A stretch of DNA of 64,000 nt, from positions 5,590 to 69,589 of the forward strand of contig DITW01000069.1 in the NCBI GenBank assembly GCA_002422945.1, read 5' to 3'. The stretch comes from Sphingomonadales bacterium UBA6174 (GTDB lineage Bacteria; Pseudomonadota; Alphaproteobacteria; Sphingomonadales; Sphingomonadaceae). The notes beneath the pieces are model-generated. The model was not told the DNA's origin. It searched no databases and saw only the letters and a list, made by a program, of their open reading frames with translations. The position numbers and the translations under genes are program-made. How positions within the stretch are numbered: the first letter of the stretch is position 1; every line of letters begins with the position of its first letter. Shown one piece after another: positions 18,136-25,479 of this stretch.

Positions 18136-19211
18136 CAGGATCTCTCCCCAAGCCAGTTGTTGATGGAGGGCCAAACCCGTTTGACGGCGCCGGGGCCGGA
18201 AACGACGCTGACATGGCCGCCCTTGGTGACGATTTCTTCCTTATCGGTCGATGCGATCAATTCCATGATCGGATGCGCGACGGGGAAGGGCACGACATGG
18301 TCGTGCTGGGCGATGACGCTGATTGTCGGGACCTTGATGTCGCGCAGATCGACCTTGCGGCCACCGATGACCAGTTCATTCTTGCACAAGGCATTGGCCC
18401 ACATCAGGTCTTTGACGATCTGGCGGAAAAATTCGCCGGGTAGCGCCAGTGTTTCCGCCGCCCAACGGTCGAACATGCGGTACGACCGGACGTAATTGTC
18501 ATCGAGCATGTTGGTCCACAGATGCAGCACTCCCGCTGTGCGGTTGGCCGGTCGCATCATATCGAACGCACTCAATATCATGTCGGGCGGAATATTGCCG
18601 ATCCGGTCGACGACATCGTCGACATCGAAATAATCCGGGTTCGCCCAGTTTTTGAACAGGGTCATGCCGGTAAAATCAACCGGCGTCGTGAACAGCACGA
18701 GATTGCGGACATGCGTGCCGCCATCCAACGCGGCATAGATCAACGCCAGCGTGCCGCCCATGCAATAGCCGAGCAAACTCACCTGCGACTGGCCGGTAAT
18801 AGCCTCGACCTTGGCGACGCTTTCGGTGATGAAATCGAAGACATAATCTTCGATTTTCAGGTGCTTTTCATTGTTTCGCGGTGGATTCCAGTCGATCATG
18901 AAAATGTCGAAGCCTTGGCCGAGCAGGAATTCGACAAAGCTTTGCTGAGGCGCGAGATCAAAGATATAGCCCCGGTTGCTGGGCGGGGAGACGATCAGCA
19001 CGGGCGTGCGATAGACCTCACTCTCCACCGCGCGATAATGATAGAGCGAAAATGTGCCGCGCCGGATGAGTTCTTCCCGCGCCATTGCGCCCACGCGCTG
19101 TTTGGGCGCGGTGAGGAATTCCAGTCCCTTGATGTTGCGCTGGATCGCCCGCTCAACCTCGCGGCGGACCTGATCGGCAACATCTTCTTCTAAGGGCGCT
19201 TGGTCGGTCAT
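18132..19211 (-). CDS. phaC: Class III-type poly(3-hydroxyalkanoate) synthase subunit
   Basis: 359 residues, the size of class III PhaC and much shorter than class I enzymes (about 590). It polymerises 3-hydroxyacyl-CoA to PHA. The lipase-like box GYCMGG carries the catalytic Cys; IFMIDWNPPRNNEKHLKIEDYV, LWTNMLDDNYVRSYRMFDRWAAETLALPGEFFRQIVKDL and the HDHVVPFP region contain the Asp and His partners. The N-terminal helix (VADQVRREVERAIQRNIKGLEFL) matches class III enzymes. Class III synthases need a PhaE partner, and the upstream gene, overlapping by ATGA, appears to supply a very short one. It is followed by the coupled GNAT gene. Confidence 0.92.
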   Translation of the reverse strand: MTDQAPLEEDVADQVRREVERAIQRNIKGLEFLTAPKQRVGAMAREELIRRGTFSLYHYRAVESEVYRTPVLIVSPPSNRGYIFDLAPQQSFVEFLLGQGFDIFMIDWNPPRNNEKHLKIEDYVFDFITESVAKVEAITGQSQVSLLGYCMGGTLALIYAALDGGTHVRNLVLFTTPVDFTGMTLFKNWANPDYFDVDDVVDRIGNIPPDMILSAFDMMRPANRTAGVLHLWTNMLDDNYVRSYRMFDRWAAETLALPGEFFRQIVKDLMWANALCKNELVIGGRKVDLRDIKVPTISVIAQHDHVVPFPVAHPIMELIASTDKEEIVTKGGHVSVVSGPGAVKRVWPSINNWLGERSC

Positions 19212-19579
19212 GAGGCCTTCTTAGCGGGCTTTCTGGTCCGGGCAGGCGCGGGGGCATCAGCCTGCGACGCCGAGGTGGCGGCGCCATTATTGGCCAGCAT
19301 CTGCGCAATGCGGTCGAGGCTCTCTTCGATCCGGTCGAGCCGGTCATTGATCTCGCCGATCTTGGACAGGCTCGGCACGTGCATCGTTTTCAGCAGCTTA
19401 TCCATATAATCGGAAAATTGCTTTTGCGCGACGAGTGAGACTTTGGAGGTTTCGTTCATCATTGCGCTGAATTCTTCGCGCTGGCTGATCTTGGTGGAAA
19501 AATCGTTGATCTGATGTTCCCATTTGGTCACCAGCTTCTGCCATTCGGCTATAGGGTTGAATGACTTTCCCGACTCCAT
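19208..19579 (-). CDS. Short PhaE/PhaR-like PHA synthase partner subunit
   Basis: 123 residues. N-terminal amphipathic helices (FNPIAEWQKLVTKWEHQINDFSTKI) lead to VAQKQFSDYMDKLLKTMHVPSLSKIGEINDRLDRIEESLDRIAQML. The last part mirrors the C-terminal box of PhaE and phasins, where a (L)xxPSxxxxxxL segment is followed by a short coiled coil. The tail is Ala/Pro/Lys/Arg-rich (APAPARTRKPAKKAS), like phasin and histone-like PHA tails. PhaE is normally about 350 residues and PhaR about 200, so this is a minimal form. The assignment rests on that C-terminal box and on the four-base overlap with phaC. AAGGA lies 7 bases before the ATG. Confidence 0.7.
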   Translation of the reverse strand: MESGKSFNPIAEWQKLVTKWEHQINDFSTKISQREEFSAMMNETSKVSLVAQKQFSDYMDKLLKTMHVPSLSKIGEINDRLDRIEESLDRIAQMLANNGAATSASQADAPAPARTRKPAKKAS

Positions 19580-19689
19580 GCGAAGATCCTTCCAATTGTG
19601 ATCAGCATCATCTGTGCGCTGTTTGGACCAAGTTAGAAACTATAAAGAAATTAATAAAAGCTCAGGCTTTTGCCAGTTCCGCGATCGCG

Positions 19690-19713
19690 GCGGGGCGTTA
19701 CTATTCGCCCCGC
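19690..19713 (-). terminator. Hairpin downstream of the minus-strand SDR
   Basis: A perfect 8-bp stem GCGGGGCG/CGCCCCGC with an 8-base loop, 7 bases beyond the stop of the SDR at 19721. No strong U-tract follows. Confidence 0.6.
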
Positions 19714-19720
19714 AAGCACA

Positions 19721-20494
19721 TCAGGTGTTCGCCTGCCCGCCATCGACATGCAGCGCACCCGCATGGGTGTAACGCGCCGCGCGCGAGGCGAGGAACACGA
19801 CCGCATCGGCCACTTCCGCCGGTTCGACCATGCGGCCCATTGGGTGGCCTGCGCCGATCCCGGCTTTCAGTTCATCCTTGTCGCGGCCTGTCAGCTCGAC
19901 ATAGCGCGCCACGATCGAATCCATCATGTCGGATGCGACCGCGCCCGGGTGGACAGCGTTGACGCGCACCGGCATGCCCAAGGTCGAAAATTCGAGCGCG
20001 GTGGCGCGGGTGAACATCGATACGGCGGCCTTGGTCGCGCAATAGCAGGCGTTTAAGGCGGCGGGCTTGTCGGCGGCGCCAGAGGCGATGTTGATGATCG
20101 CCGATCCGCCTTCGCGCTTGGCCCCGCTTTCGGCCAGCAGTGCCGATGCGACCTGCGTGCCGAGAAATACGCCCGCGACATTGATGTCAAAGGCGCGACG
20201 GAAATCGGCCAGGGGCATCGTGTCGATCCGGTCGGTCGGCGCGATCCCGGCGTTGTTCACCAGAATATCTAGCCGCCCATATTTGGCGCGCACGTCATCG
20301 ATTACGCGCCGCCAATCCTGTTCGTTCGTCACATCAAGCGCATGCCAATCGAGACCTGCCTCGGGCGCACCCACCGCCATGTCGGTGGCGATGACCTGCA
20401 CACCCTCCGCGCGGAGGGCCGTGCAAATCGCCTGTCCGATATTGCCTTTTGCGCCAGTAACCAGCGCCACCGCGCCATTCAGACCAAGATCCAT
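19721..20494 (-). CDS. SDR family oxidoreductase (paralogue of the 10.1 kb SDR)
   Basis: 257 residues with TGAKGNIGQAICTAL, VIATDMAVG, NNAGIAPTDRI, the catalytic Ser in IASGAADKPAALNA, YCATKAAV, and the C-terminal HVDGGQANT. The ATG has AAAGGA 6 bases upstream. It shares long stretches with the SDR at 10074-10859. It heads the minus-strand side of the second catabolic block, next to an NTF2-like gene and CurA-like reductases. It probably acts on the C-OH/C=O group of a cyclic or branched substrate; no closer call can be made. Confidence 0.88.
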   Translation of the reverse strand: MDLGLNGAVALVTGAKGNIGQAICTALRAEGVQVIATDMAVGAPEAGLDWHALDVTNEQDWRRVIDDVRAKYGRLDILVNNAGIAPTDRIDTMPLADFRRAFDINVAGVFLGTQVASALLAESGAKREGGSAIINIASGAADKPAALNACYCATKAAVSMFTRATALEFSTLGMPVRVNAVHPGAVASDMMDSIVARYVELTGRDKDELKAGIGAGHPMGRMVEPAEVADAVVFLASRAARYTHAGALHVDGGQANT

Positions 20495-20534
20495 TGTCTA
20501 TCCTTTATGCTGGCGGCGCGGTTGCGTCCGATAT

Positions 20535-21068
20535 TCAGTGCGATGCGGCCGTTTTCGGTGCGTGAGGATGGCTGGGCGAGAGATCGTCCGCCATGATCAC
20601 CGGTCCGTCACGGTCGTCGCTGTCGCGTTGGCGGCTGTCGATCAGGTTGAGCAGATAGGTGAGGCTCGACAGCCGCCACACATCGCCGCGCCGTTCTGCG
20701 GTGAAAAGATAGCGACCCCAGAAAGTGTCATCGACCCCGCCACCGTCATTGTCGGTGCGCGTGACGATAACCGAACAGGCATCTGCCCGAGCTTGATCGC
20801 CATTAAGGTGAATGCGCGGCATGCCGAACATATGCAGGCGGCGGCGATAGCTTTCTTCCAGTGCGACAATCACCGGCATGACGGTCGTCTGATCGCCCTT
20901 GCAAAAGCCATAATCCAAGATGGCATCAGGCCAGAAAATCCGATCCATCGCCTGCCAGTCAGCCCAGTCGACTGCATCGGTATAGGCAGACAGCAGGTCG
21001 CGAATGTCGGATTCGGCGAATAACCGCCGAACCCGAACCAGCTCATCTTGCGTCAATATGTTGGTCAT
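20535..21068 (-). CDS. Nuclear transport factor 2 / SnoaL-like protein
   Basis: 177 residues from ATG 21068; the TTG at 21083 would overlap the upstream gene. The pattern ESDIRDLLSAYTDAVDWADWQAMDRIFWPDAILDYG and the later IHLNGDQARADACSVIV, GRYLFTAERRGDVWRLSSL is that of the NTF2-like alpha+beta barrel, which includes SnoaL cyclases, steroid isomerases and small subunits of ring-hydroxylating dioxygenases. In catabolic clusters such proteins often act as dehydratases or isomerases; here the role is open. The Tyr and Asp of AYTDAVDWADW are the residues usually placed in the cavity. It follows the reductase at 21076 after 7 bases, so they are co-transcribed. Confidence 0.8.
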   Translation of the reverse strand: MTNILTQDELVRVRRLFAESDIRDLLSAYTDAVDWADWQAMDRIFWPDAILDYGFCKGDQTTVMPVIVALEESYRRRLHMFGMPRIHLNGDQARADACSVIVTRTDNDGGGVDDTFWGRYLFTAERRGDVWRLSSLTYLLNLIDSRQRDSDDRDGPVIMADDLSPSHPHAPKTAASH

Positions 21069-21075
21069 CTGACAA

Positions 21076-22107
21076 TCATCCAAGCGTTGTGATGCGGTCG
21101 TTCAACCGGACCAGTGTTTTGCCCGAGGTTTCGCCCGCCATCAGGCGGATGAACGCGGCGGGCGTGCTTTCGAGGCCGGTCGAGACATTTTCGGTGGCGA
21201 TCAGTTCGCCGGATTTGAACCATGCGGCCAGTTGATCTTCTGCCTCATGCAGCATGTCGACGGCTTCATAAGCGAGGAAGCCGCGCATCGTGATGCGATG
21301 GACCAGCACCTGCCAGATATTGCGCAGGAGATATGGCTCGGTCTGGTGATTGTAATTCGCGATCATGCCGCATACCGGAATGCGCCCGAAATCATTCATC
21401 AACGGCAGGATCGTATCAAGCGTCTTGCCGCCGACATTGTCGAAATAGAGATCGATGCCATCCGGGCAGGCGGCCTTGATCGCGGCTTCGAGATCGGGGG
21501 CCGTCTTGTAATTGACGGCGGCATCCATGCCGAGTTCCTTGGTGATCATTTCGGCCTTTTCGTCCGACCCGACGATGCCGACGACGCGGCAGCCGCGCAG
21601 CTTGGCAACTTGCCCTGCGACGCTACCGACCGCGCCTGCGGCGGCGCTGACGACGACGACATCGCCCGCCTTCATTGCGCCCGTGTCGAGCAGGCCGACA
21701 TAGGCCGTGATGCCGGACCAGCCGAGTGCGCCCATATACGCGGTCAGCGGAATGGTTGGGTCGATCTTGACGTTTTCGAACGCGACGCTGGTGGGGTTGA
21801 GGACCGAATATTCCTCCCAACCGATAAAGCCGCGACCGTAATCGCCTTCCTTGAATGCGGGGTTGCGCGACTTGATCACCCGGCCCAGCACCATCGTCGG
21901 GATCAGCCCGCCAATTTGCACCGGCGGCATATAGCTTTTCACATCGTCCAACATGCCGCGCACGGCTGGATCAATGGCAAAGACCTGATTTTCGAGCAGG
22001 ACCTGACCTTCTTCCAATTCAGGGATATCGGCCTCGACCAGCTTGAAGTTTTCCGGGGTAGGAATGCCGGTGGGGCGCGAGGCTAATACGATACGACGAT
22101 TTTTCAT
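21076..22107 (-). CDS. NADP-dependent oxidoreductase, CurA/zinc-free MDR family
   Basis: 343 residues. This medium-chain dehydrogenase/reductase lacks zinc ligands. It has an N-terminal GroES-like fold (EGQVLLENQVFAIDPAVRGML), the NADPH loop SAAAGAVGSVAGQVAKLRGCRVVGIVGSDEKAE, and DLYFDNVGGKTLDTILPLMN, the markers of the prostaglandin reductase/curcumin reductase group that reduces alpha,beta-unsaturated ketones and aldehydes. It is next to a same-length paralogue and upstream of the NTF2-like gene. Reduction of an enone formed from a hydroxylated, oxidised substrate would fit the context. Confidence 0.9.
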   Translation of the reverse strand: MKNRRIVLASRPTGIPTPENFKLVEADIPELEEGQVLLENQVFAIDPAVRGMLDDVKSYMPPVQIGGLIPTMVLGRVIKSRNPAFKEGDYGRGFIGWEEYSVLNPTSVAFENVKIDPTIPLTAYMGALGWSGITAYVGLLDTGAMKAGDVVVVSAAAGAVGSVAGQVAKLRGCRVVGIVGSDEKAEMITKELGMDAAVNYKTAPDLEAAIKAACPDGIDLYFDNVGGKTLDTILPLMNDFGRIPVCGMIANYNHQTEPYLLRNIWQVLVHRITMRGFLAYEAVDMLHEAEDQLAAWFKSGELIATENVSTGLESTPAAFIRLMAGETSGKTLVRLNDRITTLG

Positions 22108-22143
22108 GTGATAATTCCTGTTTTAAAATGGGGTGTAGGTTGT

Positions 22144-23175
22144 TCAGTTAGTTGCTGGATCGGCCAGTTTGACGACGGTCTTGCCATCATTTTGGCCGGT
22201 GAAAAGGGTAATGAAGGTCGCGGGTGCGGCCTCGATGCCATCGGCGATATGTTCACGATAGACGAGCTTGCCGCTCAATATCCATTCTTCGATCTCGCGC
22301 AGCGCGCGGGGGAAGATGTCCTTGTATGTGAAGGAGAGAAAGCCCTCGACCCGCAGCACTTTGCCGACAATCGAGAACAGATTGACCATCGGTTCCGCAT
22401 CGGCGGATTGATTATATTCCGAGATCAGGCCGCACACCGGAATATGGCCACCCCAGTTCATGCAGGCGAGCGCCGCATCGAGCTGGATACCGCCGACATT
22501 TTCGAAATACACATCCACGCCTTGCGGGCACAACGCCCGGATTTCGGCGGTGAGCTGCTCGCGCGTCTTGCCCTTGTAATCGATCGCGCCATCAAAGCCG
22601 AATTCCTCGATCAGGCGGCGGCATTTTTCCGGACCGCCAGCAAGGCCGACGACGCGACAGCCCTTGATCTTCGCGATCTGGCCGACGGCAGAGCCGACCG
22701 CCCCGGCGGCACCCGATACCAGCACGGTTTCGCCTTTGAGCGGACGTCCGACTTCCAACAGACCAACATAAGCGGTGAGACCCGTTGCGCCGAGGATCCC
22801 GAGGCTGTTGCTCAATGACAGGCGCGAGGCGGGATCGACCTTCCAGGTCATCGGACCCGGCGCATAGGCCGAATATTCCTGAAGAAGGGCAGTCCCCGTG
22901 ACCAGATCGCCCGGCTTGTAATCCGGATGGCGCGATTCCAGCACCTTGCCGATGGTGTTCGTCACCATCGGTTCGCCCAAGGGGGTCGGAATCCAATAGC
23001 CATCAGTGGCGCCCAGCATCTTGCGCAGGCCGGGATCGAGCGATGCATAATAATTCTGGACGAGGATTTCCCCATACTGTGGTGTCGGTATTGGCCGGTC
23101 GACGACATCAAAATCATCGACCTTGACCATGCCCTCAGGCCGTGACCGCAAGATCAGGGTCCGGTTATTTGGCAT
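22144..23175 (-). CDS. NADP-dependent oxidoreductase, CurA family (second copy)
   Basis: 343 residues, the same family and length as its downstream neighbour but clearly diverged. It has NYYASLDPGLRKMLG, ETVLVSGAAGAVGSAVGQIAKIKGCRVVGLAGGPEKC, and VDVYFENVGGIQLDAALACMN. It starts MPNNRTLILRSRPEGMVKVDDF and has no zinc-binding Cys/His set. Tandem CurA paralogues suggest two different enone intermediates or two stereochemistries. It is separated from the downstream copy by 36 bases and lies about 93 bases downstream of the SDR at 23269, in the same direction. Confidence 0.9.
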   Translation of the reverse strand: MPNNRTLILRSRPEGMVKVDDFDVVDRPIPTPQYGEILVQNYYASLDPGLRKMLGATDGYWIPTPLGEPMVTNTIGKVLESRHPDYKPGDLVTGTALLQEYSAYAPGPMTWKVDPASRLSLSNSLGILGATGLTAYVGLLEVGRPLKGETVLVSGAAGAVGSAVGQIAKIKGCRVVGLAGGPEKCRRLIEEFGFDGAIDYKGKTREQLTAEIRALCPQGVDVYFENVGGIQLDAALACMNWGGHIPVCGLISEYNQSADAEPMVNLFSIVGKVLRVEGFLSFTYKDIFPRALREIEEWILSGKLVYREHIADGIEAAPATFITLFTGQNDGKTVVKLADPATN

Positions 23176-23226
23176 CGCTCATTCCCTTTTATATCGTTTT
23201 TATCGTTGCATGCTGGAAACGAGAAA

Positions 23227-23250
23227 CTGCCGCCGCCGATCCGGCGACAG
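23227..23250 (-). terminator. GC-rich hairpin after SDR
   Basis: CTGCCGCCG and CGGCGACAG pair with one mismatch around a 6-base loop, starting 18 bases after the SDR stop. There is no U-tract, so it could be a weak terminator or an mRNA end stabiliser. Confidence 0.35.
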
Positions 23251-23268
23251 CAGTTCCGAATAAGCGGT

Positions 23269-24030
23269 TTAGAACTGAACGCGCTTGGTATAGCCGCCAT
23301 CGACCACAAGATTGACGCCGTTAATCCAGCTTGCCGCCGGACTGGCGAGGAAAGTCACGGCGCGCGCGATTTCTTCCGGCTTGCCCATGCGATGGGTCGG
23401 GTGGAGGGCGACATGGGTGTCGTACAATTCCGGCATGCCCTGTTCGATCTGCTCCCAAGCGCCGCCCTTGAAGTAGATCGGCCCCGGCGACACGACATTC
23501 ACGCGGATGCCCTGCGCGCCGACATGCTGCGACAATTGCTTGGCATAGGTGATCAATGACGCCTTGAGCGCATTATAGGCCATCGGCGCCATGAAGGTTT
23601 CGACCGAGGCGGTGGTGCCGATGAAGATGACCGATGCTTCGCCGGATTTTTCGAGATAGGGGGTGGCTGCTTCGACGCCGCGCACCGCGCCCAGCACATC
23701 GGCTTCAAAGCAATTGCGCCAGCTCGCTTCGCCATCCATGCTGCCGCCAGCCGACACATTATGGACGAAAATATCGATACCGCCGAGCTTGTCACCCATG
23801 TCGGCGATCCAGCGCTGATAGGCTTCGCCATCCATCACATCGACGGCAGCGCCTATGGCCTTGCCCGGACGGCCTGCCAATTCGCCAAGCGCCTGTTCGA
23901 CTTCATCAGCCTTGCGCGCGCCGATGGCGACGTCGCAACCTTCCGCCAGCAGGCTTTCCACAATGCGCCGACCGATGCCGCGCGTGGAGCCGGTGACGAG
24001 TGCCTTTTTGCCGGAGAGTCCCAAATCCAT
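23269..24030 (-). CDS. SDR family oxidoreductase
   Basis: 253 residues: TGSTRGIGRRIVESLLAEG, Arg after beta-2 in IGARK (suggests NADP), VHNVSAGG in place of the usual NNAG, the catalytic Ser region IGTTASVET, and YNALKAS with Tyr and Lys. The C-terminus NGVNLVVDGGYTKRVQF resembles that of the SDR at 33595 (GGFTKNVKY), so these two form a second paralogous pair. It lies between the P450 and the CurA-like reductases. It may oxidise the alcohol made by the P450, but the order of steps is inferred. Confidence 0.88.
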   Translation of the reverse strand: MDLGLSGKKALVTGSTRGIGRRIVESLLAEGCDVAIGARKADEVEQALGELAGRPGKAIGAAVDVMDGEAYQRWIADMGDKLGGIDIFVHNVSAGGSMDGEASWRNCFEADVLGAVRGVEAATPYLEKSGEASVIFIGTTASVETFMAPMAYNALKASLITYAKQLSQHVGAQGIRVNVVSPGPIYFKGGAWEQIEQGMPELYDTHVALHPTHRMGKPEEIARAVTFLASPAASWINGVNLVVDGGYTKRVQF

Positions 24031-24128
24031 TTTAGCTTCCTTTGTGGTTCAAATGTGTAAGTGATCTGCTGCTTAGGCCGATGAATGAAAGGCCTACACT
24101 CTGTAATGTGCCAAGTGCGCGTGACCGT

Positions 24129-25334
24129 TTAAAGATCCCATTCCAGACATAGCCGATTGATGCTGCCGACAATGCCGCCGCTGCAATGGGTGTCGGCATC
24201 AGGGGCAACCCGGAAATGCGGGATGCGCTTTAGCCATTCCTCGATGGTGATCGCGATTTCCATCCGCGCCAATTCCTGACCGGGGCACATATGCGGCCCG
24301 CTGCCAAAACCGGAATGGCGGGTGCGGGGGCGCTTGAAATCGACCTTCATTGGGTCTGCAAAATTGCGATCATCGATACCGTGGACAACCGTCGGGATGC
24401 AGACCAATTCCCCGGCCTTCAAATGGACGCCATGAAATTCCATGTCCTCACGCACCGTGCGGGCAATTGTCACCAGACCAAAGCGGCGGAACAATTCATG
24501 GGTGGCGGGCAGGATATTCGCCGGATCGGCGGCGAGTTCGGCACAGGCCTCGGGATGTTCGGCCAGATAGAGCATGACGAAGCCGAGGAAATTGACGACC
24601 GTATCCACGCCCGCGATCAATATCTGGGTCGAGATCGCCAGCGCCTGATCATGGCTCATCGGACCATTGCCCATGTCCGCCGTGATCATCCGGCTGATCA
24701 GATCATCGCCCGGATGGGCGCGGCGTTGTTCGAGGATCGGGCCGAGATAATCGTAAAAAGCCTGTTTGGCGGCATCGAACGACATCGTCGGTTCGGGCCG
24801 GGTCATGCTTTCGGCCCAGAGGCGAATTTTCGGCGCGTCTTCTTCCGGGATATCGACCATCTTCATAAATACGCGGATCGGGAAGATGCGGGCAAATTGT
24901 TCGGTGAAATTGCAGCGACCGTCAGCGACAAAGCTGTCGACCAATTCGATGACGGTCTGTTGGATCGCATCATGCATGCCGCGAATAGCCGATGGGGCGA
25001 GGCTGTCGTTCAGCAGCACCCGATAGGGACGATGTTCCGGTGGATCGATTGTCGTCGGGATCAGCCCGTGCATTTCGCCGATAGATTTGGGGATGATGAT
25101 GATGCGGCTGGAAAAGCGCTTATAATCGGACTGCACCTCGGCCAAGATATCGCCGCGCATCGCGATCCAATGGCCTTCATTCTGCGGGGTCCAGATGATG
25201 TCGGGCGCGCTTTCCTGCAAATTGCGCCATGATTGTTGATAGTCCTGCTCCATCCCCGGCAGGGCATAGATGTTGACGTCCATCACGCGGTCCGGCGCGA
25301 CATGATCGGGTATCGCAGTTGCAGTCTGGTTCAT
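24129..25334 (-). CDS. Cytochrome P450, CYP101 (P450cam)-like
   Basis: 401 residues, soluble. The heme loop is FGSGPHMCPGQELARME with Cys350 as thiolate ligand. The I-helix AGVDTVVNFLGF keeps the Asp-Thr pair needed for oxygen activation, and HELFRR is the ExxR. Long stretches match P450cam from memory (DTVVNFL, FHGVxLKxGE, MxVDFxR, EWLxRIPxF). CYP101 members from sphingomonads hydroxylate camphor, norisoprenoids and related terpenoids. P450cam-type enzymes need a 2Fe-2S ferredoxin and its reductase, and neither is in the window. It stands alone between an SDR and the exported redox module. Confidence 0.93.
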   Translation of the reverse strand: MNQTATAIPDHVAPDRVMDVNIYALPGMEQDYQQSWRNLQESAPDIIWTPQNEGHWIAMRGDILAEVQSDYKRFSSRIIIIPKSIGEMHGLIPTTIDPPEHRPYRVLLNDSLAPSAIRGMHDAIQQTVIELVDSFVADGRCNFTEQFARIFPIRVFMKMVDIPEEDAPKIRLWAESMTRPEPTMSFDAAKQAFYDYLGPILEQRRAHPGDDLISRMITADMGNGPMSHDQALAISTQILIAGVDTVVNFLGFVMLYLAEHPEACAELAADPANILPATHELFRRFGLVTIARTVREDMEFHGVHLKAGELVCIPTVVHGIDDRNFADPMKVDFKRPRTRHSGFGSGPHMCPGQELARMEIAITIEEWLKRIPHFRVAPDADTHCSGGIVGSINRLCLEWDL

Positions 25335-25438
25335 GGCGGGCGTCTCTCCTGACGATTCTATTTTTCGCCCTTTTTAGGGCTTGTCCGCCATAGGTATCAC
25401 TGCGGGCATGATGATTAGATAGCCTGATATTATGATTA

Positions 25439-25462
25439 GGGGCCGCCCTGATCGGCAGCCCC
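25439..25462 (-). terminator. Hairpin after the beta-propeller gene
   Basis: GGGGCCGCC/GGCAGCCCC (one mismatch) with loop CTGATC, starting 17 bases after the stop of the gene at 25480. A modest AT-rich tract follows on the minus strand. Confidence 0.5.
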
Positions 25463-25479
25463 CAAGCCTTGCATTATCC

